Positions 48,416 to 62,000 of a DNA stretch of 64,000 nucleotides are shown here, one piece after another. Source of the DNA: Capitella teleta (lineage: Eukaryota; Annelida; Polychaeta; Capitellidae); NCBI GenBank assembly GCA_000328365.1, contig KB295744.1, positions 4,064 to 68,063 of the forward strand. Direction: 5' to 3'. The first letter of the stretch is position 1. Every line of letters starts with the position of its first letter. The notes beneath the pieces are model-generated. The model saw nothing but the letters and a program-made list of their open reading frames with translations, made no database searches and was not told where the DNA came from. The translations under genes and the position numbers were made by a program.

Positions 48416-48429
48416 GTTGCTATGGTAAC
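48416..48429. promoter_or_regulatory. RFX X-box
   Basis: GTTGCTATGGTAAC is the exact reverse complement of the site at 13330. It lies 1.7 kb upstream of the VPS13 start codon, the nearest downstream gene, and abuts a run of C. Confidence 0.45.
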
Positions 48430-48453
48430 CCCCCCCCCAGCCTCCCCCCCCCC
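48429..48453 (+). repeat. Two long C runs
   Basis: Two C runs of about 10 bases separated by AGCCT, then GGG. The minus strand could form a G-quadruplex. Confidence 0.7.
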
Positions 48454-50040
48454 GGGATCAATATTTTATGGTTAATCTAAATGACGTAATGCATCCATGT
48501 TGGTGCTTCTAATTACCTTAATTCACCAGATCATTATTCATCCTGTCATCGTTAATTCGCTATTCAATTGTAATCTTGTACTGAATCGTTTTATTAGTTA
48601 TTTCGTTCATTACTACATAATAATGAATACCTGCTGTTCTTCTTATATTATTAGTATGACTTTTTCAAGCTCGACTTCCCAATTTAAAGAATAAAAATTA
48701 ACTCTCCTGATAAGTAATTAGCCACATGTTCCCTGGCACTTAGTGTACTTGGCATGTTTCAATTCCCTTTTGAGGCACCCTATTAGTTTCTTCTAGAGTC
48801 TTAAGACTACTTACATCTGCTTATCTTCTTATCAGATTAACATCTGAAGCGGGTGTACAGGTCGATCAAAGACCAAGTATTCCTTTTGATCATTTGACTG
48901 CATATAGGCCCTTTTTTTCTCTTGTTTTCTTTTCGACCATTGCCACAACCACGGCACTCTGTGACTCTGCAGTAGGTTGCCCCATGCGTGTGTTATAGCT
49001 CCTCTGTCTCTCCGCATATTTCTCCTTCAGAACTCATTCTCAGCCTTGGGAGACAATATCGACCAAGTACACAAGCACTTAAAAGGCTCATCTCACTCGC
49101 ACATAATTTACGATGCAATCAACTTGGAGACTCGGAGCATGGTGACATAATTCATGATCGTCGCTTTTTCCCCCTGACCCCTTTCAGTGACCTTGAACCC
49201 TCATGACCCTCAAGGTACAGGTGCAGGAGCCTTGGCTTTAATTGCTGAAACTGAAGCTAATTGCTAATTGGGGGATAGATTTCCAGGAAGGGGAAACAAA
49301 TCGCCGATATCGGGTGGCTCAGAATTTTGTTGAAGCGAAATAGTAGACTGTGTTTGAGGTAATCACCGCATGGTAAATCTCCTGAAGATGTTTGATTCAC
49401 TACCTTGATTTCCCCACCTGTTTTGTCAAAAGGCATGGTTTTAAGGGTTCGGTGGGGGTTGGGGTGCAGAAGGCATAGAAATGGTGCGACATGGGAAGGG
49501 AGGAGGAGAGGAAGCCGGGTTGTCTGCTGCTGCTGCTGTGTGTGGATGGAGGTGTATGCTATCAGTGACAATTACTGAGTGAAGTGCAGAGAGGTGAAGC
49601 ATCGCGTGCATTAGTCAGGAGAAGCGTACGAGGCGCTAACTGAACCTGATGCATTGCTGGCTTAATATTAGATGACATTTGTCCGCGATTCACATTGAAA
49701 CGTCGTCGTCCACGAAGGAGACTTCATCGTTGTGCTCACCATCTGTCTCTCGCCCTCTGAATTGCATTTCACTGCTGGCACGAATCTGGGAAGTCTCGCT
49801 GGGGCTATTTGTGATGTTTGCTGAATATAGAAAATCAGTCGTGTACTGTAGTCAGAGGTCGCTGAAGGGGTAGCATATATATGCTCTTTCCTCTTCTTCT
49901 CTGTGCGAAAAATATTAAATATTCTGCAACGATGAAAAAAAGTAAATTCCGAGTACCAAACTACGCATATTAAAACAATGTATCTGCAGGGGAAAAGTTG
50001 CCAAAAATTATCTCCATTAATTCTCGTCTTATTTTTCTAG

Positions 50041-53000
50041 GAAGCCTGACTTTGTTCCTGGAACCAATCATGACACTGATGTCCTGAAGAGGCGACACTA
50101 CCAGCATGTTTGAGAGCGTGGTGGCGAGCCAACTGAACAAATATCTCGGCCGCTATATCCATAACCTGGATACCGAGAACCTCAACATTGGCATCTGGAA
50201 TGGTGAGGCCGCCTCATTCTCTGTAGCTTCACTATCTAATCATCCCTTTGTTCCTCCGTAGGGAAAGTTGAGCTGAGCAATTTGCAATTACGTCCGGAAG
50301 CACTGGTAAGAATCGCTTTCTTATTCGCTCTCTGGCCCCCGGGTCATCGTCCTTTGGCTGTGCGGAGCGAGTGTGCGATATCGTATATCTAAATCATGGT
50401 CTTTTAAAGGCAAGTATTGATAACGGGGACCTCTGGTCATAGAACACAATAATAAAGGGTCCGGTCGGTATTCTTAAACAGAGTAAGGCTCTTATGCTCT
50501 GTATTTATTTTTAATTTTCGTTCGGATCCCCTGGTTTTCATGTCATAATAATCAGTGTTTATGCTGAATTCTGCATCCTCACTCAGGTACTTTACTCTGA
50601 GAATCAATGCTCACTGAAATTACCGCCATTCACGTAATAATGCACCGTTTTTACGTATTATTCACGTATTATTGTGGGCAATTGCGCTTGGCGCTGGGCT
50701 CAGTCGATTCGGCGGTGGGAAACGAAGAACGAGGGCGTGCTCCACAGAATATAACCATCGGCTCTTCAAATACCACAGCTTCCACTGTATGCATATAAAT
50801 ATGGAAACGAGCTTCCAAGCACAATACATTAATTTTTATCAGTACAAGATGAGACATTGTTCATGAAAGTGACCATCTCGGGGGTCGGCAACTTTTGAGA
50901 AAATCTAGAAACAGATGGACTCACAACTCTTAGAAGCATAGTGTTCTTTTATCAGAAATTAATTAATTTGACTGAAATATTGTAATATGAAGAAGTGTAT
51001 CGCATTCTGTACACAGTGAAGTAGATCACGAAAAAACGAAGCAAAATGCCGACCACACCTCCGAGGTCGAAACCTCACGCGCCAACCACTCTCTGTGATC
51101 TTATTCATTCGCTCACTTCGCGGATTTAATTCGCTCGATCTGCGCACCTAAATTAATTCGCTTAAAACATGAATTTCTAAGCAAATTAACAACCGTCAAA
51201 CAAAAGTGAGCCTGGTTTTATCTCTTCTGTATCTTTAAACACATCATAGTCTGAAAAACTGTTAACGCTATGCCATCACGATCTCTTGTGGGGAGATTAC
51301 GTAATACAGATGTCCGCACATAATTGCTGCATTGTTTAGTACTTTCTATGCACCAGAGACAAAGGATGGACTGAATATTTGATATCTGCGATGCAAACAT
51401 GTATTGTACGCAAAAGAGAGATGGCACAGCCAGTAAAATATGATTATTCGTGATGGGGATAATTCCTTATTTCACAATAGCCATTTAATTATTTTCAAGT
51501 ATTAAAAATAATTAATTGTTTCATCTGGACAGTAGGATGTGAATAGAACGTATCCCACTCATTTCCCCAGCTTCGAATGCGTAGGTTTCAGCAGGACACG
51601 TGTCCTACCCATTCCCAGATTCAAATGAGTAGATCACCATCTATAGTTTTTCAATGCTACTTGTACACTTCAGCCGAGCACTGCCCTAAAGGAATGGAAT
51701 GGAATCATTCGGCTGTTATCTTGCAAGCAGAGGTGGCTGTTCCATGTTATGCGCACACCCGCTTTATCTTCAATTACTAGGCCCGATGCCAAGCGCCACG
51801 CTATTTCCATTAATGTGACGCTGTAATGCAGAATGTTCTGTCCATTTTGCTGTCACAGTGGCTCATCAGTGTCCACTGTACATGTTCAAAGAAACTGCCC
51901 GAAGCAGTTGTATGACGACTTAACTATGAGACGTGTTCATTGTTGATTAGCCGTTGCGTGCCAGGGACAACGGTGAGCGGCTAAATATAGATCACAATCA
52001 ATGCACAGCTGAACGGGTCCAATCTGATCCCAATGCCAGATCAATCACGTGTGTTTGCCGTAGTATCGATGAAAGGGGGTTACAATGTTAATGATCCAAT
52101 GTTTCAGATCCAATCTTTTGTTTTCATCTACTGATTGGCTGTTAACTCGACACCCAAACTTGGACGCCTTCTGTTTGTGATCGAGGAGGTTTAATCCGAG
52201 AGATTTCTGAATTCTAAAAAGAGATCCTGATCAATATAGCGCGTCCTCCTTCTGCCAGCATGCATATTACATTAAACGTGTTGACATTTCTTGATTGCCG
52301 TCCTAAGCATTGCGCCTTAATAATGGATGCCGTGCCGTGCCAGCGGTTGTTTTCTATCCGTCTTCCTGCTTTGTGCGGATTTCCCTAAAAGTAAATTGGT
52401 GCACAGCGCCCTGCATAGCGACTTGTATGATACCATTAGCTTCTACAGAAATCCCGTTGATATTTATAGGGTGACCAATGAGGGTCTTAATGACTTTTCT
52501 TGTGCAGGAAGGGTGTAATATTTGAGGAGCTAGGTCTGTTTGCAGGATGAAGGTTAGACTCCGGAGACTAGGAAGTCACCTGCTTTCTAATAGCAATGGA
52601 CCCTGGGGGATCATTAAGCCTCTGCTTGTCACAAGGGATTAAAATTCACATTGAAATTGAATATGACGTGGGCCACTAATTGCCTCTTTGTTAATTGCGT
52701 TTCAAAAATGTGTCTTACTTTTTCATTTGCAGTTTGAACTTGATTTGCCGATAGAAGTCAAAGCGGGTTATGTTGGTGAGTAAGGTCACTGTTAATTGGT
52801 CATTTAATACGCCATATATGTATATATAGCATGCAAAGGCAACTGCTGACCAAAGGCCAGCGTTCGCTGTGTGGCCCTATTGATTGTTGCCTGGTCATTG
52901 TTATGCTGCGTATTGTGTGTCCATTCAGTGTTGATCCTCTGCTGCCCTGTTTAGTGCGCTCGGCAGTTAATGTACTCTGCTCTCACGTAATATCTGTGCT

Positions 53001-56000
53001 GTGTTGACGTGATTTCCCTGATTCCCATCTGCTGGCCTTCCTGTCTGAATGAGAGCGATTTTACTTATGCATGCGATCTGAATCAGGCTGACATATTACT
53101 ACAGCAAAGCTCCAATTGCAAAGATTAATTGAACTCTGAAGGCTGAAATTGTACAAGTTTATAGTTATTTTTGTTCTTCAGGTAAAATCCGCTTGAACAT
53201 CCCTTGGAGCAACCCGTTTGACAGTCCGGTTGAGTGCGTCCTTGAGGATGTGTTTGTTCTGGCGGGACCCGTCACCGATCGGAAGTATGACCCTGAACGC
53301 GAAGCTGCTTTGCTCAACGCCAGCAAGCGCAAGAAGCTGGAGGAACTGGAGAAGGGCACGCTAGAACCCGGTACTTATCTTTCATAAGAGCGACTCTCAA
53401 TTTTGTCGCCTTCATGCGTAGACTCCTGTCAGTCCTTCTAGAGCAGAATCTTGCTTAATGGTTTTTTTTTCCTTGCGGTGAAGTCTTGTGTCAATAAGTT
53501 TCACCTGCTTCTTGGCCGTCATAACAAGCCTCCTTGCGAATTGCTCGGCAACTCTGCATAAGGATCTCTGCTCATAAATCCATGCAGCTGCTTCTCCCAA
53601 TGTCCGCCTTTTGTGGCTGGCAGAATATTATATGAAAGTATTTTTAGAAAACATAATGTAAATCTTGCTTTGACTGAATATAGTTTTTTTGTTTTAATAT
53701 TGCATCTCGTACATTTTGTATCTTTCTTCACAGAAGACAATTCAGCTGAAGATCAGAGTTTCATTGAGAAGTTGACAGCAACAGTGATCAATAATATTCA
53801 GGTCAGAGGTCAAGGCTGACTGAAGCCATGATTCTGGATAAGATGCTTGTGCGTCATAACCCTGCCGTCTCTCTTTCTCTAATTCCCTGTTCACGTAAAT
53901 GTCAAAGGGAGGTCCCTTTTTTCATCCCCTTTAAAAGGGTTCTACTTCCTGCATGACATTCTCTACATTCAGTGAAATATGGCTATGAACAGGAATTGTT
54001 TTACTTGAGCCTTTTTATCCCTTGAGCTGCTGGGGATGTTTTAGGTTGTTCTTCTAAATTGGCACATTTATTATACAACCTGTAATATTCAAAATGAAGC
54101 ACTACTCTTGTTAATAATTATATTTAAAAATTTTCCGTGACGCGTGGTATTTTTGTAGATTGTGATAGAGCGGGTGCATATCCGGTATGAAGATCAGCAG
54201 GCAACGGGAGATCGTCATGCGTTTGCTTGTGGCGTCATCTTGGAGAAGATTGAGGCATGCACGACCAATGCCAGATGGCAGCCACAACAAGTGGACGCCA
54301 CTCAGTCGGTCATTCATAAGGTGAGGGTCACTTCACATGTTGTTCCACCCTCTCTGAAGCTATTGATTAATTCAGCCGATTATTCACGCAGCCATTATCT
54401 GAGTAATCATTCAGTGGTTATATTAGCTCTTATATGCGGTTGTGTTAACATAGATGAATTATAAATGTGGGCTATTCAGAGAATTTTACATTCAGCCGAA
54501 TGTATCCATTTTTCCCCCCCTGTTAGCTTATTCGTCTCTCCGGTTTGTCGCTTTATTGGAATCCGTATGTTGAAGAATCGGGTCAAGTGAGGTCAAAGAT
54601 TTACACCACGGCATGGAGGGTGAGTTCAGTGACCTCTTGTTGTTTCAGCTCTGAATAGACTCTTTTTTTTTCTATAGAATTTGCTGAAAAACGCCATATC
54701 ATCTCACAGAATATTGGAAACCGACTTGGATTTCAGTGAGTTATTTCACCTGAAAGATGGCGTCACGTACATGCGTAAATCATTCTCAGTCTTGAAGCCT
54801 GTGTGGACTACAGCTCACGTTGTTTTCAACAAAGAAGACCAAACAATGTCGCCAAAGCTATTAGGAGACGTTGCCATGGACGACATAGAAGTCCTGTTGT
54901 CACGGCAACAGGTATGCCCTGCGTTATTTGCGATGTCTTTTTTTTTACCATGTTTCTTCTCCCAGTTCCTCACCATGTTGCATCTCGCGGATGCCTTTCA
55001 ATTAATGGCCGCCAAACAGCATTACATGCAATACAGCCCAGGGGTCAAATTGAAAGGTCATGCTAAGGCCTGGTGGCACTATGCGTACAATGCGGTTGTT
55101 GGGGAATACATTCGGCCATACTCATGGCAAAGTATCAAAGCTCACAGGTTGGCAAAGAAATTTATTTCATTTTCAATTTTACGTTATTTTTTTATATCAG
55201 ACAAAGATTCCGGGAATATAAGGACGCCTACAAGAAATTTCTGCGTGACCCAGATAGCAAGACTATCAAACAGGACTTGACCTTGAAAGAGAATGACCTT
55301 GACCTATTTAATTTAGTTGTTGCACGCGAGCAAGCGAAATACGAGGTCATTTGAATATTTTTTAAATGTAATTATTTCTTTGACTACTATTTTGTAAATT
55401 TCAGTTCTCACGTGAGTTACCGGAGAGGACAAAACGGAAGAAATCAAGCGGGGGTTGGAGTTCATGGCTCTGGGGAGGGGGAGGGGATGAGGTGGACGGG
55501 GGTGTGGATGGATCAGGAGGAGAGGGACTGGATGAGTACGATATGGTTGTCATCCGCCCTCGCAAGAACAGTTTGCCAAATTGGTTGAACAAAATGAACC
55601 CGGAAGAGAGGAAGCGTCTCTTTGAAACGATTGGATACGTGCAGAATTCCAGCTTTGAAACCGATCCCTCTGTGCGTTGCTTTTCAGGTGTAAGAATGTT
55701 TGCTAAATTTGCTTTTCTCTTTTTAGTACGTGGCACAAAAATTCAGCCTGAAAGTCGCGACTTTCACGCTCTCCTTGGTGAATTTTGGAAAAGAAGTTTT
55801 GAAGACGTCAGTTTCACAATTGCTCACGACTTTTGAGAATAGACCTCATTCTGAAGGATTTAGGTCAGTAAATGGCAAGATTTTTGTTGAAATTTAATGC
55901 TAATGTACAGCAATTAGAAATGGGACCTCATCGATTGTAATTTCCAATTCACCTTTATTTTCATGATTTTAATTTTTAATCTCTTCTGTTTTCTCCTGCT

Positions 56001-59000
56001 TTGTTTCTACTTTTTGTTCAAAACAATTTAATTAATTTAGAAGATGGAGGAAATAAGCCTAAATGGAGGTAAAAGAGGGAAATGTTATGTAATTGCATCC
56101 TTCACTCCCGTTAATATACATTGGTTATGATTTGCTGGTCAGCTCGATTTGTAATTAAATCCCTCATCATTTAGCATACAATTCCCAGCAATATTGCACT
56201 CTATTTGCCGTGTATGTGTGTGCATGAATGCACACTCAGTACATTCACTCTTTGATTAATTTATTTCAGAGCCACAATTCGCACAGAGTGTTTTGTCGTT
56301 GAAGGTGTCAGCGTGGAGCATGAGTTGATTCCGCTCATCACTTCCGATGTCGGCGTGTTTGGTTAGCGTGGAAATTTGCATGTCAATAACGCAAAATTAA
56401 TTCTCATTCTTACCCGGATCAGCTCCGAACCACACTTCACAAGTTTTTAGTTGTGAATTTGAGAAAAATCCCACTCACGTTCACTCAGACTTCTCTGTGC
56501 GACTGAACATCCAGCCGGTGGAAATTGTATACGACAAGGTTTGTATGTTTGTTCTGCATTGAGTTATTACAACTGACCCTCACCTCAACAGCATGCAGTT
56601 ACTGAGGTCATCGCGTTCTTCCACATGCCTCAGATAAGCACAGAGGACGTCAAGCACATGATGTACGACGGTCTCGATCGCGTGGTCTCTGTGAGCCGAG
56701 CTGGCTTACAATACGCCATTGAGCAGCACAAGACGCTGCATGTCTCTGTGAACATGCGGTCTCCATACGTGGTTATCCCGGAGCATGGTACTCTGCATAT
56801 GTAAGTTCTCAAGAGAAAAAGTTCTCTATTTCTTGATTAAATTATATTTCCTCATTTAGTGATGGCAATGTCCTTGTGTTGGATTTTGGAAAACTCAAAG
56901 TTGAAAGTGAACTTCAACCCAAGAACATCTCTCTGGAGGTGCGCTTATAACTTCCCGATTTTCTTTGTTTAAACTTATTCTTTCTGATTATTTTTAGGAG
57001 CTGACAATGTCTGAAATTGAATCTCGATTGTATGACAAGTTCAACATCACGGTCACTGACGTTAAAATCCTCCTTGCATACTCAGGTTCTGCTCCATAGA
57101 TTCACCAAGAAATGTTTCCAATATTTCATTTTCAGGAGACGATTGGCACACTGCTCAAACACGATCAGATTCAGAGTTCCATATTTTACCCAGCATGGGG
57201 TTACAAGTAGCTTTGTACAACACCGTACAGAGCCAGTATGCCCAGCTGCCAAAGTAGGATTTTGTATCTATTTTCAGAAAAAGATTTCATTGCATACATT
57301 TTCCCGCACGTAGGCATAAGATGGAAGCCAAATTGTCATCGCTGAAATTCACTTTATCGGATGAAAAGATCCAAATGTTGATGGACTTTTTCAACCACGT
57401 TCCAGTGCCGCACAGCAGTAGCATGATGGCCGTGGAGGACTGCATTGATGGCCATTTTGAAGAACCCATCTTTCAATCAATTGTGGTACGATTTTCTCAT
57501 TGAGGGGAAAATTCTCTTTATATATATTTCACTGTCTTAATTTGCAGAACACAAAAGATTTACAGGTAGTGGAACCAAGCGTTACAGTTCTCCGAGAAAT
57601 TGGTCGATCTGTTCATCAAAACTCCATCAAGAAACGCGATAACTGTGCCTTGGATCCTGCAAATCGCTACTCTTTCCTCTCCAATGGTAATCATTGTCAA
57701 GATTCATCCGATATCTCTGAAATATAATTTTTACCAGCTTCTGAGAATTACTATTCTGCGTCTGATCATTCGGATGAAGAGATTGATGATTGGGCCCAGT
57801 AAGATTGCTTTTGTGCTTGTCCTTGCATTGAAACCCTCCTCGCTTTCCCTCAGTGGTTTTGTTCTTCCCCCGGTTGATGACCATGCCTCCAGGACCAACG
57901 TCATCAACGTCTATTGCCGCTTCTCCCTCGCGGAAGTTGTCATTTCACTCTCACGTTGTGCGGATAAAATTGACACCCCATACCTGATGGTGCGTGTGGA
58001 TCGCTTGCTTGCGGACGCCTCCATCACCACCTACGGCCTTGCTCTTCACGCCAGTCTGGGCGCTGTGCAACTTGTGGATAAACTTCACTTGAGTGAGTCA
58101 TCGCAAGCATGATGAACGGTTCAATTATTCTATAACCAGGTTCCTCTGGCGAGTATCTTGAGCTCCTGGGCTCCAAACCAGGTTCTGCTCTGATCAGTAT
58201 CTCGTACCGAAGAGTAAGCTATCTCGCTAACTCGGGTTTACTCTGATATGTGTTATCTCAGGTCGAACCGACTTGTCCTGATTTTGAGTCCATGTACAAG
58301 AGCATGGAACAGGGTTTGATTGTGGAACTCTCGAGTATCAAACTGACTTTTGACAGATCTGCTATTCTGTATCTCAACAGTTTTGTACAAGGATTACTCA
58401 TCAAGTGAGATACTTTTAATTTTTCTATTTAATGTTGCGAATTCTGTGTTGTGTGCATAGCCTGCAGGCGGGGAGCAGCATGGAGAGCAATCTCAGACGC
58501 AGCACTAGCACCATCCTCTCGTCCACTGCGGTCACTGATGGTCAGCACATGCAGCCGGCTCCTTCCTTCATTGAACGGTTGACCTCTGAAGACCAAGGTC
58601 ATTCTCATCTCGTAGTCTTAATCTTTTAATCTAATATTTTTTTACTTGTAGCCGTGGCACCGTCCTCTGTCATCAAAATGCACGTGTCTGCTTCCATGAA
58701 GGATCTCGAGATTAAACTCTGTGAACAGGACAATGATTTTGCGCACATTCAGATGAAAGGCATTGAGGGTCACATGATTATGAAGCAGAACTGGACGATG
58801 GTCAGAGCTAGACTCAGTGACGTCGAAATTCAGGATCTGACTGAGAACACTCTCTATCCAAAGGTACCGTTACTCAAACCGAAATCACATGTTCTAATTA
58901 TGCTTATAATAATTTCAGATTCTGTCCCTGGATGATGATAGCGCCATTGATTTCAAGGTGAGATTATCTTTGTAAATTCTATACAATTCTAATTTATTTG

Positions 59001-62000
59001 CCACTCACAGTACATGCAGTACAAGAAGAACCGCTTAGCTGACTCATCTCGAAAGCAGATATCAGTCGATGGGAGCATTCGCATGAGGATCGGCCGGCTG
59101 CACACTGTCCTGCTCTACAAATTCATCTCAGAAATCCAAGTACGTCACTCTCCTCCTCCTCCTTCCTTCTTCCTTTCTTTCACTCCTTCCATCCACAGAA
59201 TTTCCTTGAGCCGTTCTCAAGTCCTGAAACAGTCCAAGCCTACAAAGTGGCTGCCCAACAAGCTGTTCATTCCACGGTTTAAATGCACTTTTGCATCGAT
59301 CTTTTTGTTAACTCAATTTTACCCAGATCCAAGACGCACAGGAGCAAGGGACAAGGGTTTCCCTCTGTCTGGATTTCCGTGGTCCCACAATCCACATCCC
59401 TCAGAACTCCGGATCATCCAACGTTCTCGTCATGCAATTAGGAGATCTCAGTTTGAAGAATTATTTCGAAGACAGTGAAATTGGTGGAGGTGTTCTGCAA
59501 CATTGGGATCACATGTATTTGCACTTGGACGCTTTCACTTTAACTAGGTATACAGAGCGCTGTTCGTCTATGCAAACTTCTAATATTAACTTTAGAGGGA
59601 AATTGAATCTGAATGGAAATGTTGAACCAGCGAACACGATCATCGAACCTATTAACCTGAAATTGGACCTGAAAAGAGCACTTCCTCCTCACCACACTGA
59701 CCTCCATTACGAGCTGTGTGGCCAACTAGCCACTATCAAAGTAAGCACATTCTGTCTGCTTCACTCGCGAATATATTTCACCTATAAACACAGGTGCAAC
59801 TCACTGAGAAGGACTTGAAAGTCATGATGGCTGTTTTGAATGAGAACTTCACCGAAATTAGCAGCAAACCGGAGAAAGTTGGTAAGTTTGTTATTTGCTC
59901 CGTGTCTGATGTTTTTAACCTTTTAAGCTTTTTCTCAACAAGATGAGTCAGACTTGACTCCCATCACGGATATGCCTCTCCCCATCCCAGCACCCTCTCT
60001 GGGTATTGAAACCCCGGACGCAACGACTCCAGTCGTGGAGATCGAGGAGCCTTTGCTGTCAGCCCCCGAAGTGGCGCAACTTGTGCGGCAGACGAAATAC
60101 CACTTTGAGATGGGAGGCGTCACCCTAACCCTGCTCACAGAACTGGAAGACCACACCCTCGCAGTCAGTGTTGAATCAAAGTGTGAAAGCAGGATTACTC
60201 AAAATTGATTTGCAGCCGGCTTCAAGCCCAGTGGGTCCTGACGATGGTGATAACTTTGCCAGATTGGAGATTGGGCAGCTGTGCATGCAGGGGCTGATCA
60301 ACTCTGATCGATCACTCGATTTCCAGTTGACCCTCAAGAGCCTCACTCTGATGGACATTCGGGACAACAGTAACCTTGCCATCAAAAAGTATGATGCACT
60401 AAATCCATGCAAATCCAGTTTATTTCGGTTCCTTTGATTTCAGATTAATCCGTTCGAGTTTAACCTCACAGAGTAAATACAAGGAGCTGCCTCCGATGGT
60501 AGATTTCTCCTACAAACAGAGTGCAGATGGTGCCAGACAAGGTGCCAAACCTTCCATCTCTTCTTATATCAACTCATGTATCTGTGATTTCAGTTGATCT
60601 GACCCTGGACACGGTGCGCATCAATCTGTGTATGCCGTATCTTCTGTCCATCATGAACTTCTTTACCAACTCTCTTCGTTACCCCATTCACCCTGAGGAA
60701 GTGCCTTCCTCCAATCCGGAGATCTCCGTGCGCCCTACCCCGATTCCCCGGCCTCCTCCCTCCCCCTCCTCCTCCACTCAGGCCTTGACCTTCATGGGTC
60801 GCTTCAGACAACTCGAGATCATTCTCTTTGCTGAGCCGACAGTGAAACACAGCAAAGTGCTCGTACTAAAGGTACGTGAGTACACCAGGTGCTTGCTGTA
60901 TCTCACGCTGGCTCTCTTTTTTAGGCGAACAGCATGTGCGACTACTTCTGCCTTCACGAACGCGAACACATGGACGCTCGCGTGAAGCAACTGCAAATCG
61001 TCTCGTGTGTGTACGGCATGGCCAGTGTCACTGCCACTCTGGTTAGTGCGCCACCCTTAGTTAACGCACGATAAACTGGTCCCCTATTTAGGTGCTTCAT
61101 CCGTGTGATTTAGAATTCTCTCGCATCAGAGAATCCCCTGACAGCGAAATCAAGATGGAAGCCAAAATCAGCGACGTCTTCCTCAACATCTCCGCCCCCA
61201 CTCTTCATATTGCGCTTGACGTCTGGGACATCATTCAGAACAACTTGAAATCAGTTGCGTCTTTTTTGTTCTGTGATTAATTCTGCAACTGAATGCTTAC
61301 AGGGCGAAGCAGCTGACACCCACGACACTTCGTTGAGTGCTCCTCAGTACGATTTGTGGAACACTCAACCGATCTCAACTGAGCCCTGGCTGCAGCCCGA
61401 GAAGGGTTGGTGTCTTTCACTGTGTTTTTCTGTGTACTGAGGTTTTATTTATTTTGTAAAAGATGTCCCCAGTGGCCTGTATCCGGTTCTGCCTTTGACT
61501 GAAGCGAAAGAATCACTCAAATTGAGCGCACAGAAAGTTCAGCTCATGTTTGAAGTTGAGAATTTGGATTACCACGTCCCCCGCCTGTGCATTCAGTCAT
61601 CGTTGACTGGAACGGTTGAAGACTGGTCCAAGCAGGTGAGTGAAGATGCTCACTGATCGGTCGCGGTTTCTGCAGCATGTGATTCTCAGTTACGGTGTGA
61701 AGCTGAGGTTCACCTCGAGATGAGCTGCTTCAATGAGAAGAAAGCTGTCTGGGAACCTCTCTTGGAGCCAGTCATGGAGGGAGAGGACAGCTATCGACCT
61801 TGGGAGGTCATCCTCAAGGTGAACTCATCCGCAGCCATTTTTTTTGTTCTGCATTCATATCATTCATCCGCTTCCAGTTGGTGCGAGCACAGAGCCACCC
61901 GATCTCTGGTACGCAGAGCGATATGAAACTGGACGACAAAGATGAAATTGACGGAGAAATACACCTGATGATGAGCAAAGTGTCGCGATCGAAATCTGAC

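Larger units (their letters stand above)
47093..50040. other. VPS13 upstream region
   Basis: Contains an X-box (48416) with adjoining C tracts and a purine-rich block (49440-49520). VPS13's 5' untranslated exon and promoter should lie here; they cannot be pinned down. Confidence 0.4.

Noticed and set aside
52327-52518. Signal-peptide-like open frame inside VPS13 intron 2
   Set aside because: No donor, no partner exon and no homologue recognised.
60163-60210. Alternative VPS13 acceptor after GTGAAAGCAG
   Set aside because: It would leave a 29-nt intron, too short to splice, and put the exon out of frame with the following conserved sequence.
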